From positions 186,001 to 250,000 of the forward strand of contig NZ_JAJJOZ010000001.1 in assembly GCF_021653995.1 (NCBI RefSeq): a stretch of DNA of 64,000 nt, given 5' to 3'. This document shows positions 1-8,823 of this stretch, one piece after another (positions within the stretch are counted from its first letter, which is position 1; every line of letters starts with the position of its first letter). The position numbers and the translations under genes were made by a program. Under the pieces are notes generated by a model. That model did not search any database, had not been told where the DNA came from, and was given only the letters and a program-made list of their open reading frames with translations. Source of the DNA: Allopusillimonas lactea (GTDB lineage Bacteria > Pseudomonadota > Gammaproteobacteria > Burkholderiales > Burkholderiaceae_B).

Positions 1-206
1 TTTTTCGCCCCAAGATGCGCTATGCGCACCAGGGCGGCCAGAATCCGCCGCTCATCGTTATTCACGGCAATGCGCTTGATGCCATACCGGATTCGTATCG
101 CCGCTATCTCGAAACGCGCTTCCGTACCGCATTCAAGCTCGAAGGCACGCCGTTGCGCATCGAGTTCAAATCATCCCAGAATCCTTACATAAAGGGGGCA
201 CAGTGA
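1..206 (+). CDS. der: Ribosome biogenesis GTPase Der, C-terminal end (partial)
   Basis: This is the last part of a coding region whose start lies left of the window; the frame is open from base 3. The visible residues form the KH-like C-terminal domain of Der (EngA), with the family-typical run NPPLIVIHGN and, near the end, LRIEFKSSQNPY. Der is a tandem-GTPase that acts in assembly of the 50S subunit; both G domains are outside the window. The stop codon TGA (204-206) overlaps the GTG start of hisC (203-205), so the two genes are probably translationally coupled. The call rests on recognition of the C-terminus only. Confidence 0.9.
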   Translation, partial: FRPKMRYAHQGGQNPPLIVIHGNALDAIPDSYRRYLETRFRTAFKLEGTPLRIEFKSSQNPYIKGAQ

Positions 207-1276
207 GCCGTTATTGGAGTGACGACGTATCCAGCCTTTCTCCCTATGTCGCAGGGGAGCAGCCAAAGATCGAGGGCCTGCTCAAGCTGAATACCAACGA
301 AAGCCCCTATGGGCCGTCCCCGCGCGCCATTGAGGCGATACGCGCCGCTGCCGGCGATCGCCTCCGGCTGTATCCCGACAACGAATCCAAGGCACTGTGT
401 GAAGCGGCTGCACGCGCCTACGGCGTGGATGCCAGCCAAGTTTTCCCCGGCAACGGATCGGACGAGGTGCTGGCCCACATTTTCAATGGGCTGTTCCGCC
501 ACGAAGGCAGGGCGCTTTGGCTGCCGGATATCACCTACAGCTTTTATCGTACATTCTGCGGGTTGTTTGGTATTCCGGCTCGGCTTGTTCCGCTGGCCGA
601 CGACTATGCCATCCGGCCGGCCGACTACATCGGGCCGCACGCCGAGACGCCCGCCGGCATCATTTTTGCCAACCCCAATGCGCCTACCGGGCTGGCCATG
701 CCACTGTCAGACATCGAGGCCATTGCGCATTCCAATCCTGATGTCGCGGTCGTCGTAGACGAAGCCTATGTCGATTTTGGTGCTGAATCCGCCGTATCAT
801 TGCTGGGTTCATGTCCAAACTTGGTCGTTGTGCATACGTTGTCCAAGTCGCGCGCGCTGGCGGGGCTTCGGGTCGGGTACGCCATCGCGGGCGTTCAAAT
901 CATCGATGGTCTGAATCGCGTCAAAGATAGCTTCAATTCCTATCCGCTCGACATGCTGGCGCAGGCGGGGGCCGTAGCGGCGCTTGACGACGGCGGCTAT
1001 TTCGACCAAACGCGCCGAGCCGTCATGGATACCCGGCGGCAGTTGTCGGACGCGTTGGCGAAACTTGGTTTCGAAACATTACCGAGCTCCACTAATTTCG
1101 TTTTCACCCGTCATCCGCGCCACGATGCAGCAGACATCGCTGCAAGGCTTCGGGCACAAAAAATCCTTGTGCGCCATTTCAAGCAACCGCGTATCGAGCA
1201 GTTTCTGCGCATCACCGTCGGTACGCCCGAAGAATGCGATCGTCTCTGCCTGGCGCTGGCAGATATCGTGAAGTAA
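203..1276 (+). CDS. hisC: Histidinol-phosphate aminotransferase
   Basis: A PLP-dependent class I/II aminotransferase of 357 residues that converts imidazole-acetol phosphate and glutamate to histidinol phosphate. Visible family features are the substrate-binding LNTNESPYGPSP near residue 29, NPNAPTG at 157-163, DEAYVDF at 186-192, and the PLP lysine K215 in TLSKSRALAGLRVG. The GTG start at 203 is preceded by a strong AAAGGGGG Shine-Dalgarno at 191-198 and overlaps the der stop. The gene stands away from any his operon, between der and hfq, as remembered for Bordetella-type genomes. Length is normal for the family. Confidence 0.93.
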   Translation: MSRYWSDDVSSLSPYVAGEQPKIEGLLKLNTNESPYGPSPRAIEAIRAAAGDRLRLYPDNESKALCEAAARAYGVDASQVFPGNGSDEVLAHIFNGLFRHEGRALWLPDITYSFYRTFCGLFGIPARLVPLADDYAIRPADYIGPHAETPAGIIFANPNAPTGLAMPLSDIEAIAHSNPDVAVVVDEAYVDFGAESAVSLLGSCPNLVVVHTLSKSRALAGLRVGYAIAGVQIIDGLNRVKDSFNSYPLDMLAQAGAVAALDDGGYFDQTRRAVMDTRRQLSDALAKLGFETLPSSTNFVFTRHPRHDAADIAARLRAQKILVRHFKQPRIEQFLRITVGTPEECDRLCLALADIVK

Positions 1277-1401
1277 TTGCAACTCATTTTTTTTCGTATT
1301 GGCCGGATTATTTTGCAAGGGGGCCGTGCCAATACCGGGAAAACCCTGTAAAGTAGATATCTCACCAAACCACCTAAAACAACACAATTGGAGCCTAGCC
1401 A

Positions 1402-1638
1402 ATGAGCAACAAAGGGCAAACACTACAAGATCCATTCCTAAACGCCCTGCGCAAAGACCATGTGCCCGTGTCTATCTACCTTGTCAATGGCATCAAGCTG
1501 CAAGGTCAGGTAGAGTCCTTCGATCAGTATGTCGTCCTGCTGCGCAACACTGTCACGCAAATGGTATATAAGCACGCGATCTCCACGGTCGTTCCCGCTC
1601 GCCCTGTCAATTTCCAGGTGGATGATTCCGCTGAATAA
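1402..1638 (+). CDS. hfq: RNA chaperone Hfq
   Basis: A 78-residue Sm-fold protein that forms a hexamer and pairs small RNAs with mRNAs. The Sm1 motif spans roughly residues 9-44 (QDPFLNALRK, VNGIKLQGQVESFD), and the Sm2 signature YKHAISTV is at 56-63. A short acidic tail (DDSAE) follows, much shorter than in E. coli. The start is supported by TTGGAG 14 bases upstream. The 125 bases before it are AT-rich and contain a possible -10 (TAAAGT, 1349-1354), but no convincing -35. It heads the usual hfq-hflX-hflK-hflC cluster. Confidence 0.97.
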   Translation: MSNKGQTLQDPFLNALRKDHVPVSIYLVNGIKLQGQVESFDQYVVLLRNTVTQMVYKHAISTVVPARPVNFQVDDSAE

Positions 1639-1710
1639 CCCGCGCACTCTTTGCACCTGGCTGCCCGCCAAGCGCATCGCGCTGGCGGGTGTTTCGTTTG
1701 GAGGGCGCCC

Positions 1711-2823
1711 ATGAGCATGAAAGCCCTCATTATCAGTGTCGACCTTGGCGAGCCCGATTATCAGGCTCATGCCGATGAGTTTGTCATGCTTGCGAAGGGC
1801 GCGGGGGCGGAGATTGTCGGCACCGTCGCCGCACGCCGGGCGAGGCCCGATGCGGCGCATTTCATCGGCAGCGGCAAGCTCGAAGAGGCAGTGCTGCTGG
1901 CCCATGAAACCGGTGCCGAAATCGTTTTGTTCGATCAGCCATTGAGCCCCGCACAGCAGCGCAACCTCGAGCGCGGCATCAACCTGCGGGTTGTCGATCG
2001 GGTCGCGTTGATTCTCGATATCTTCGCGCTGCGAGCCAAGAGCCACGAGGGCAAGCTGCAGGTCGAACTCGCGCAGCTGCAGCACCTGTCCACGCGTCTT
2101 ACACGCATGTGGACCCACCTCGAACGGCAGCGCGGCGGCATCGGCATGCGGGGGCCGGGCGAGTCGCAGCTCGAGATGGACCGACGCATGATCGGCGACA
2201 AGGTGCGCCTGTTGCGCGCGCGGCTCGATCGCGTGCAGCGCCAGCGCGCCACGCAGCGCCGCGCCCGGGCGCGCGGCAATACGCTGTCGGTATCGCTGGT
2301 CGGTTATACCAACGCCGGCAAATCGACACTGTTCAACGCCTTGACGCGAGCCGGCGCCTATGCGGCTGATCAACTCTTTGCCACGCTCGATACAACGACA
2401 CGCCGCGTCTGGATCGAAGGAGCGGGGCAGGTGGTCATTTCCGATACGGTAGGCTTTATCCGGGACCTGCCGCCCACGCTGATCGCAGCTTTTCGTGCCA
2501 CACTCGAAGAAACCGTGCAGGCGGATCTTCTTCTGCACGTCATCGATGCCTCAAGCCCTCAACGCGATGAGCAAGTCGCTGAAGTCAATAAAGTGCTCGC
2601 CGACATTGGCGCGGCCGATATCCCCTGTATTCTCGTCTACAACAAAATCGATCAGGCTGGTTACGAGCCCCGTGTGGAACGTAACGAACATGGTACGATT
2701 GCACGAGTTTTCGTAGGCGCACTGGAGCGCCTGGGTTTAGAGGGTTTGCGCCAGGCAATCGTCGAAACAGGACAAATCGCGGGAAACAATGCGTTTAATA
2801 TCAAAAATATTCAATCTGAATGA
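1711..2823 (+). CDS. hflX: Ribosome-associated GTPase HflX
   Basis: A 370-residue Obg-HflX GTPase that binds the 50S subunit and can split stalled or heat-damaged ribosomes. The N-terminal nucleotide-binding domain includes the glycine-rich RRGGIGMRGPGESQLE-like segment ahead of the G domain. The P-loop GYTNAGKS is at residues 198-205, with DTVGFI and NKID as later G motifs. The start chosen is ATG 1711, with GGAGGG at 1700-1704 placed properly upstream; an upstream extension in the same frame lacks a ribosome site. Its 3' end overlaps the start of hflK by 35 bases. Confidence 0.95.
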   Translation: MSMKALIISVDLGEPDYQAHADEFVMLAKGAGAEIVGTVAARRARPDAAHFIGSGKLEEAVLLAHETGAEIVLFDQPLSPAQQRNLERGINLRVVDRVALILDIFALRAKSHEGKLQVELAQLQHLSTRLTRMWTHLERQRGGIGMRGPGESQLEMDRRMIGDKVRLLRARLDRVQRQRATQRRARARGNTLSVSLVGYTNAGKSTLFNALTRAGAYAADQLFATLDTTTRRVWIEGAGQVVISDTVGFIRDLPPTLIAAFRATLEETVQADLLLHVIDASSPQRDEQVAEVNKVLADIGAADIPCILVYNKIDQAGYEPRVERNEHGTIARVFVGALERLGLEGLRQAIVETGQIAGNNAFNIKNIQSE

Positions 2824-4108
2824 TCCGGGCTGGGGGCGCGGCAATAACAACAATAGTAATGGCGGCTCCGAACCCCCGCGCCGGCCTGGTCAAAACGAGG
2901 GCCCTCCCGACCTTGACGAGGTCTGGCGCGACTTCAACAATAAGCTGGGCTCGCTGTTCGGCCGCAAGCCGCGTCGCGGCGGCGGTGGTTTTGGCGGCGG
3001 CAACGGTTCGGGGGGCGGCGTCAACCTGCCCAAGGGCTCGCCCAAGCTATTTGTTGTGCTGGGCGTGGTCATTGTGGGTTTGTGGCTGGCCAGCGGTTTC
3101 ATCATTGTCCAAGAAGGCCAGGTCGCGGTCGTCACCCGCTTTGGTCAATACACCAAGACACTCAGCCCCGGCCTGCAGTGGCGTTTGCCGGCGCCCATCG
3201 AAAACCACCAGATGGTCAATATTGCGCAGCTGCGCACCTTTGAGGTCGGCTACCGCGGCAACACGCGCAACAAGGTACTGCCCGAGTCACTCATGCTGAC
3301 GACCGACGAAAACATTGTCGATCTGCAGTTCGTGGTGCAGTATCGTCTCGAGCCGAACGGCGCGCCCGACTACCTGTTCCGCACCAACCAGCCGGATGAA
3401 TCCGTGCGCCAGGCCTCAGAAACGGCAATGCGCGAGATTGTGGGCAAGAAGCCTATGGATTTCGTGCTTTACTCGGGCCGCACCGAGGTCGCCGCTGAGG
3501 TTCAGAAGCTGGCCCAGAATATCCTCGACCGCTACCAGACGGGCATCCAGATCAGCACGGTTGCCATCCAGAACGTCCAGCCGCCCGAGCAGGTGCAGGC
3601 TGCGTTCGATGATGCCGTCAAGGCCGGCCAAGACCGCGAACGTCTGATCAATGAGGGCAACGCCTATGCCAACAAGGTTCTGCCTGAAGCGCAAGGCCAA
3701 GTGGCCCGCATGATCCAGGATGCCGAAGGCTACCGCGCGCGCGTCATCGGCAATGCCGAGGGTGATGCCGCGCGCTTCAGCAGCGTCGAAGCCGAGTACG
3801 CCAAGGCGCCCGAGATCACGCGCCAACGTCTATATCTGTCCACCATGGAAAGTATATTGGCCGACGTCAGCAAGGTGGTGGTGGATACCGATTCCGCCAA
3901 CAACATGCTGTACCTGCCGTTGGACAAAATCATGAACGACGCGGCGCGGGCGCCGCGCAATACGGGCGACCAACCCGGCGCCGCCGCGGCTGGGGCAGCA
4001 TCAGGCCAGTCTACCGAGGCTGCCAACGGCCGGGCGGCAGCAGGCCGAACCGGGAAGGCTGCTGCTTCCGGCAGTTCGTCGCTGTCCGTAAACCCGTATT
4101 CGCGCTGA
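2789..4108 (+). CDS. hflK: Membrane protease modulator HflK
   Basis: A 439-residue SPFH/band-7 protein that forms the HflKC cage around the FtsH protease. A Gly/Asn-rich cytoplasmic N-terminus (residues 13-80) precedes one membrane segment at about 86-107. Then comes the band-7 domain beginning VQEGQVAVVTRFG and a helical stretch rich in Ala/Glu (about 270-340). The C-terminal Ala/Gly/Ser tail is low-complexity. The ATG at 2789 lies inside the end of hflX, preceded by GGGAAAC. It is 9 bases from hflC, so they clearly form one operon. Confidence 0.95.
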   Translation: MRLISKIFNLNDPGWGRGNNNNSNGGSEPPRRPGQNEGPPDLDEVWRDFNNKLGSLFGRKPRRGGGGFGGGNGSGGGVNLPKGSPKLFVVLGVVIVGLWLASGFIIVQEGQVAVVTRFGQYTKTLSPGLQWRLPAPIENHQMVNIAQLRTFEVGYRGNTRNKVLPESLMLTTDENIVDLQFVVQYRLEPNGAPDYLFRTNQPDESVRQASETAMREIVGKKPMDFVLYSGRTEVAAEVQKLAQNILDRYQTGIQISTVAIQNVQPPEQVQAAFDDAVKAGQDRERLINEGNAYANKVLPEAQGQVARMIQDAEGYRARVIGNAEGDAARFSSVEAEYAKAPEITRQRLYLSTMESILADVSKVVVDTDSANNMLYLPLDKIMNDAARAPRNTGDQPGAAAAGAASGQSTEAANGRAAAGRTGKAAASGSSSLSVNPYSR

Positions 4109-4117
4109 GAGGCATAG

Positions 4118-5014
4118 ATGCAACGCTCCTTTCCCATACTGATTGGCCTGCTGATTATCCTGGCAGTGCTTTCTTCGTGCGTCTTCGTTGTGCGAGAGCG
4201 TGATTCGGCGCTGGTTTTCGCCCTGGGTGAAGTGCGCGAAACCATCGTCAAGCCAGGCCTGTATTTCAAGCTGCCACCACCGTTCCAGAATGTCGTCTTC
4301 CTCGACAAACGTCTGCAAACCATCGAAAGCAGCGACCCCGAGCGCATCCAGACAGCCGAAAAGAAGAATCTGTTGATCGATTCCTACGTGAAGTGGCGCA
4401 TCGCTGATCCTCGGCTCTTCTACGTGACGTTCGGCGCCAATGATCGTGGAGCGGTCGAGCGGCTTTCAGCACAGATTCGCGATGCTCTCAACGCTTCCGT
4501 CAACGTGCGCACCGTCAAGGAAGTAGTTTCCAACGAGCGCGACAAAATCATGAGTGAAGTGCTCGATAACGTTGCAGCCCGGGCCAAGCCGCTGGGTGTC
4601 GACGTGGTCGACGTTCGCTTGCGTCGCATCGACTTCGCCCCTGAAATCTCCGAATCCGTTTACAGGCGTATGGAAGCCGAGCGCAAGCAAGAGGCCAATC
4701 GCCTGCGTGCAAGCGGGACGGCTGACAGCGAGCGCATCCGCGCCCAGGCCGATCGCGAGCGTCAGGAGATCCTGGCCAAGGCTTATGCGCAGGCGCAGCA
4801 GGTGAAGGGCGAGGGCGATGCCACGGCATCGGCCATTTTTGCTGATGCATACGGCCGCAATCCCGATTTCTTCAAGCTTTACCGTAGCCTGGAGGCCTAC
4901 CGTACTGTCTTCTCGACCAAGGGTGACACCATCGTACTCAGTCCGCGCTCCGAGTTCTTCCAGTACTGGGGGGCGGCACATGGTGGCGCAGCAGGCGCGT
5001 CAGTCAAGCCCTGA
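4118..5014 (+). CDS. hflC: Membrane protease modulator HflC
   Basis: A 298-residue partner of HflK. An N-terminal signal-anchor (residues 3-25) is followed by the SPFH domain (VVRERDSALVFALGEV and on) and a charged helix (about 180-235, with repeated RIRAQADRERQEI-type text). The protein is expected in the periplasmic HflK-HflC cage regulating FtsH. It follows hflK by 9 bases and its length is typical. No terminator lies immediately after the stop; the first good hairpin is at 5200-5231. Confidence 0.95.
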   Translation: MQRSFPILIGLLIILAVLSSCVFVVRERDSALVFALGEVRETIVKPGLYFKLPPPFQNVVFLDKRLQTIESSDPERIQTAEKKNLLIDSYVKWRIADPRLFYVTFGANDRGAVERLSAQIRDALNASVNVRTVKEVVSNERDKIMSEVLDNVAARAKPLGVDVVDVRLRRIDFAPEISESVYRRMEAERKQEANRLRASGTADSERIRAQADRERQEILAKAYAQAQQVKGEGDATASAIFADAYGRNPDFFKLYRSLEAYRTVFSTKGDTIVLSPRSEFFQYWGAAHGGAAGASVKP

Positions 5015-5140
5015 TGCGTCCGTAATCAGGTTTTGGCGATGTCTTCGTACGTTGCCAAAGCCTGAAGCGGCACCCGAAGTGTGCACGTACCCTCGTTGCG
5101 TGCCATGTGGCTTCGAGTTCGCGCCCTTGGCTTGGCGGCT

Positions 5141-5169
5141 TTCATTTCCCTTGCTTATTCGTTTATACT
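5141..5169 (+). promoter_or_regulatory. Probable sigma-70 promoter ahead of hisZ
   Basis: The -10 box TATACT (5164-5169) matches TATAAT in five positions. A weaker -35 TTCATT (5141-5146) lies 17 bases upstream. A transcript would start near 5176 and carry a leader of about 100 bases, which contains the hairpin at 5200-5231. The -35 is the weak part of this call. Confidence 0.55.
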
Positions 5170-5199
5170 AACGCGTAAGTTTCGATTATCTTTTCCGCA

Positions 5200-5235
5200 A
5201 GCGACTTGGCGGGCTTACGCCCCAGGTCGCTTTTT
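5200..5235 (+). terminator. Intrinsic terminator between hflC and hisZ (possible attenuator)
   Basis: The arms AGCGACTTGG (5200-5209) and CCAGGTCGCT (5222-5231) pair over 10 bases with one G-T wobble, and TTTTTG follows. It can end hflXKC transcription. Because it also lies downstream of the promoter at 5141-5169 and upstream of the hisZ start, it could instead attenuate hisZ or end a short RNA of about 60 bases. Confidence 0.75.
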
Positions 5236-5275
5236 GTTTGGCATAGCCCATTACCGTTCTCACCGGGACTGCACA

Positions 5276-6439
5276 ATGTCCACATGGTTGTTGCCAGAGA
5301 ATCTGGCGGATATTCTGCCGGCCGAGGCGCGCCGTATCGAAGAGTTGCGGCGCACACTGCTCGATCTATATCGCACGTATGGATACGAGATGGTAGCCCC
5401 GCCGCTGGTCGAGTATCTTGATTCACTGCTGTCGGCTGGCGGAGATTCGCTCAGCCTGCGCACATGCAAGCTGATCGATCAGCTTTCTGGCCGCACGCTT
5501 GGCGTGCGTGCCGACATGACCCCCCAGGTATCGCGCATCGACGCGCACCTGCTTAACCGCGAAGGCGTCACACGGTTGTGTTACTGCGGCCCAGTGCTGC
5601 ACGCGCGGCCCGCCGGCTTGCTGTCGGATCGCGAATTGCTGCAGATCGGCGTCGAGTTGTTCGGCCATGCCGGCTTCGAGGCCGACATCGAAGTCATCGA
5701 GCTCGCGCTCGAGTCCGTGCGGCGCGCCGGGCTGGCTACCGCGCGTGTCGACCTCAATCATCCCGCAGTGCCGCACGCCATCATTGCGGCGGATGCGGCA
5801 TTGGCTGACGCCGCCGCCGATATCCTTTGCCTTTTGGGTACCAAAGACGCCCCCGGCATCGCCGCGCTGGCCGAGCAGTATCCAAATGCGCGGGCTGACA
5901 GCATCGATGCGTTGCTTGCACTGTTGTCCCTTTACGGCGGCATGGACGTCATCGAGCGTGCGCGCAACGAACTGCCACCGCTGCCGGCGCTGCGCGCCGC
6001 CCTTGATGATCTCGATGCCTTGGTCCGCGCGCTGCCAGGGCACGATTTCACGGTTGATCTGGCCGATGTTGCCAGTGGCTACGGCTATCATTCGGGTGTG
6101 GTGTTTTCCATTTATGCCCAAGGCTGGCACGATGCGCTCGTGCGCGGCGGCCGCTACGATGGCGTAGGGCGGGCATTTGGCAGGGCGCGTGCTGCCACCG
6201 GCTTCAGCCTCGATTTGCGCAAGCTGTCCTCGGGCCTGCCGGCGGCACAGCCGGCCAAGGCTGTGCGGGCGCCATGGGGTAGCGACGCAGCACTGGTTCA
6301 AACCTTGCGAGCCTTGCGTGCGCAGGGCGAGATCGTGGTGCAGATGCTGCCCGGGCAGTCTCATGCACTGGATGAATTTACCGTCGATCGCGAGCTTGTG
6401 CTGGTCGATGGGGCATGGACAATAAAAGCGATACACTAA
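5276..6439 (+). CDS. hisZ: ATP phosphoribosyltransferase regulatory subunit
   Basis: A 387-residue class II HisRS-like protein that lacks aminoacylation activity and works as the regulatory subunit of short-form HisG in the first step of histidine synthesis. The sequence begins STWLLPENLADILP and carries a motif-2-like region with LGVRADMTPQVSRI, and a late GRYDGVGRAFGRARAATGFS resembling HisRS motif 3. The start is ATG 5276; the frame stays open upstream through the promoter/terminator region, which argues against a longer protein. The ribosome site (GGGA) is weak. A 91-base gap separates it from purA. Confidence 0.92.
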   Translation: MSTWLLPENLADILPAEARRIEELRRTLLDLYRTYGYEMVAPPLVEYLDSLLSAGGDSLSLRTCKLIDQLSGRTLGVRADMTPQVSRIDAHLLNREGVTRLCYCGPVLHARPAGLLSDRELLQIGVELFGHAGFEADIEVIELALESVRRAGLATARVDLNHPAVPHAIIAADAALADAAADILCLLGTKDAPGIAALAEQYPNARADSIDALLALLSLYGGMDVIERARNELPPLPALRAALDDLDALVRALPGHDFTVDLADVASGYGYHSGVVFSIYAQGWHDALVRGGRYDGVGRAFGRARAATGFSLDLRKLSSGLPAAQPAKAVRAPWGSDAALVQTLRALRAQGEIVVQMLPGQSHALDEFTVDRELVLVDGAWTIKAIH

Positions 6440-6530
6440 GTCCTTTCGCGGGCAGTGTATGTATATGGGTTAACCCTGTACCGGGCGTGCGCGTACCACC
6501 GCGCCGGTCGGCACTTTTGTGATACGTAAC

Positions 6531-7826
6531 ATGAGCAAGAACATTGTTGTAATTGGCACCCAGTGGGGCGACGAAGGCAAGGGCAAGATTGTGGACTGGC
6601 TCGCCGAGTCTGCACAGGGCGTTGTGCGTTTCCAGGGCGGCCACAATGCCGGTCATACCCTGTGGATCAATGGCAAGAAAACCATTCTGCGCCTGATCCC
6701 TTCGGGCATCATGCATTCGCACGTTATCTGCTATATCGGCAACGGTGTCGTCTTGTCGCCGCAAGCGCTGCTGCAAGAAATCGGCGAACTCGAAGCTGCG
6801 GGCCTCGATGTGCGAAGCCGTCTGCAGATTTCTCCCGCCTGCCCGTTGATCCTGCCGTATCACATTGCCGTTGACCAAGCTCGCGAGGCGCGCAAAGGCG
6901 AGGGCAAGATAGGCACAACGGGCCGCGGCATCGGCCCCGCCTACGAAGACAAAGTGGCCCGCCGCGCGCTGCGGGTGCAGGATCTCTACGATCCGGCTAT
7001 CTTCGACGAAAAACTCGCTGAAGTGCTCGATTACCATAACTTTGTGCTCACTAATTACCTGGGCGCCGCTGCAGTGTCCACCAGCGAGGTTCGCGATCAG
7101 GCCATGTCCCTGGCGCCCCAACTGCAGCCCATGGTTGCCGACGTGGCCAGTACCCTTTACCACGCCCAGAAGGGCGGCCACAAGCTGTTGTTCGAAGGTG
7201 CGCAGGGCGCCTTGCTGGATATCGATCACGGCACTTACCCCTATGTCACCAGCAGCAATTGTGTCGCTGGCGCCGCATCGGCGGGTGCAGGTACAGGCCC
7301 GCAGTCGCTGCCCTATGTGCTGGGCATTGCCAAGGCCTACACCACGCGTGTGGGCGGTGGGCCGTTCCCCACCGAGCTGCTCGACGACACGGGCGCGCGC
7401 CTAGCTACCGTCGGCAAAGAATTCGGCTCGGTCACAGGTCGCCCGCGCCGCTGCGGCTGGTTCGATGCGGCAGCAATGAAGCGCTCGGTCATGATCAACG
7501 GCATTTCCGGGCTGTGCATCACCAAACTCGACGTGCTGGATGGCGTCGAGCAGATCAAAATCGGCGTTGGCTACCGTTATAAGGGCGAGTTTCTTGATGT
7601 GCTGCCTTATGGCGCGCATGCCGCAGCCGAAGCCGAACCGGTGCTCGAAGAAATGGCCGGCTGGACGGAGTCCACGGTGGGCATTACCGAGTACGACAAG
7701 CTGCCCGTCAATGCGCGCCGCTATCTGGAGCGTATCGCCGAGGTTTGCGACGTGCCCATTGATATGGTTTCCACTGGCCCCGATCGCCTCGAAACCATTG
7801 TGCTGCGCCATCCGTTCGGCGGCTAA
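6531..7826 (+). CDS. purA: Adenylosuccinate synthetase
   Basis: A 431-residue GTP-dependent enzyme that joins IMP and aspartate in AMP synthesis. The N-terminal signature IGTQWGDEGKGKIVDWLAE contains the GDEGKGK P-loop, and the conserved catalytic block GTTGRGIGPAYEDKVARR follows near residue 130. Near the C-terminus is TGPDRLETIVLRHPF. The start is ATG 6531; a GTG four codons earlier (6519) is also open but adds residues not expected for the family. The gene sits directly after hisZ. Confidence 0.97.
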   Translation: MSKNIVVIGTQWGDEGKGKIVDWLAESAQGVVRFQGGHNAGHTLWINGKKTILRLIPSGIMHSHVICYIGNGVVLSPQALLQEIGELEAAGLDVRSRLQISPACPLILPYHIAVDQAREARKGEGKIGTTGRGIGPAYEDKVARRALRVQDLYDPAIFDEKLAEVLDYHNFVLTNYLGAAAVSTSEVRDQAMSLAPQLQPMVADVASTLYHAQKGGHKLLFEGAQGALLDIDHGTYPYVTSSNCVAGAASAGAGTGPQSLPYVLGIAKAYTTRVGGGPFPTELLDDTGARLATVGKEFGSVTGRPRRCGWFDAAAMKRSVMINGISGLCITKLDVLDGVEQIKIGVGYRYKGEFLDVLPYGAHAAAEAEPVLEEMAGWTESTVGITEYDKLPVNARRYLERIAEVCDVPIDMVSTGPDRLETIVLRHPFGG

Positions 7827-7922
7827 ACACCCATGTTGCCGCTTCAGGCGGCAGCGGTGGCTTTTCTCCGGCGGCAGACGGGTTTATCATTACGCTCCTT
7901 TCAACTTACCGGAATCCGCGTT

Positions 7923-8465
7923 ATGACAATGCCGCCAAGCACTGACCGTGATCTTTGGGTGAGCTGGGACGCCTATCATCAGCTCATCGAGAAACTGGCG
8001 CTCGCTGTCCATGACTCGGGTTGGCAGTTCGATAAAATTCTCTGTCTGGCGCGCGGTGGCGTGCGAGTGGGTGATGTGCTCTCCCGCATCTACGATCTGC
8101 CGCTGGGTATCCTTGCCACAAGCAGCTATCGCGAAGCGGCGGGCACGCAGCAGGGCCAGCTCGACATCGCCCAGTTCATCACTATTACGCGGGGCACACT
8201 CGATGGCAAAGTGTTGCTGGTAGACGACATGGTCGATACTGGCACCACCTTCATGCGGGTGCGGGATCATTTGCTCAGGCAGTTTCCTGCCATCACCGAG
8301 CTTCGCACGGCGGTGTTGTGGTGGAAGGGGCACTCCCAGGCCACGCCCGACTATTTCGTTGAAAAACTGCCCACCAATCCCTGGATACACCAGCCTTTCG
8401 AAGACTACGACAGTCTGCGTCCGCATCAGCTTGAATCCTGGGTGCGTAAAGGTGAGCGCGCATAA
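7923..8465 (+). CDS. Phosphoribosyltransferase family protein
   Basis: A 180-residue type I phosphoribosyltransferase. The PRPP-binding signature VLLVDDMVDTGTT is visible near residue 97, and the dinucleotide ILCLARGGVRVGD near residue 38 is the usual start of the fold. A hypoxanthine/xanthine/guanine-type substrate is likely from the family, and the purA neighbour fits a purine role, but the base cannot be fixed from sequence. ATG 7923 gives the usual length; the frame remains open back to 7833 without a better start. Confidence 0.85.
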   Translation: MTMPPSTDRDLWVSWDAYHQLIEKLALAVHDSGWQFDKILCLARGGVRVGDVLSRIYDLPLGILATSSYREAAGTQQGQLDIAQFITITRGTLDGKVLLVDDMVDTGTTFMRVRDHLLRQFPAITELRTAVLWWKGHSQATPDYFVEKLPTNPWIHQPFEDYDSLRPHQLESWVRKGERA

Positions 8466-8547
8466 GCCAACCACGGTGGTGTCATTCATGATAAACTTGC
8501 TGGTTGTCGCCTAACCCACTAACTTTTTAACCAAGGCTCTTGATTAC

Positions 8548-8760
8548 ATGCCTATTGTTCGTCTGAAAGAAAACGAGCCGTTTGAAGCCGCACTGCGTCG
8601 CTTCAAGCGCACGATCGAAAAAAACGGCCTCTTGACCGAACTGCGTTCGCGCGAATTCTACGAAAAGCCCACGGCTGAACGTAAGCGCAAGCACGCTGCT
8701 GCCGTCAAGCGCCACTACAAGCGCATCCGCAGCCAGCAGCTGCCCCCGCGCCTGTACTGA
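8548..8760 (+). CDS. rpsU: 30S ribosomal protein S21
   Basis: A 70-residue, very basic protein starting PIVRLKENEPFEAALRRFKR, which is the S21 signature, and ending KRIRSQQLPPRLY. It is needed for translation initiation with mRNA on the 30S subunit. It opens the rpsU-dnaG-rpoD macromolecular synthesis block. The spacing to dnaG is 63 bases with no terminator. Confidence 0.97.
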   Translation: MPIVRLKENEPFEAALRRFKRTIEKNGLLTELRSREFYEKPTAERKRKHAAAVKRHYKRIRSQQLPPRLY

Positions 8761-8823
8761 TTTTTTCGAAGGCGGGGCACGCCGCTCGGCTGTACCCCGT
8801 ATCGCACTGCGGCGAGGGCTTTG

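Noticed and set aside
5081..5275. N-terminal extension of HisZ
   Set aside because: The frame runs through a promoter and a terminator, and the added residues do not resemble HisZ.
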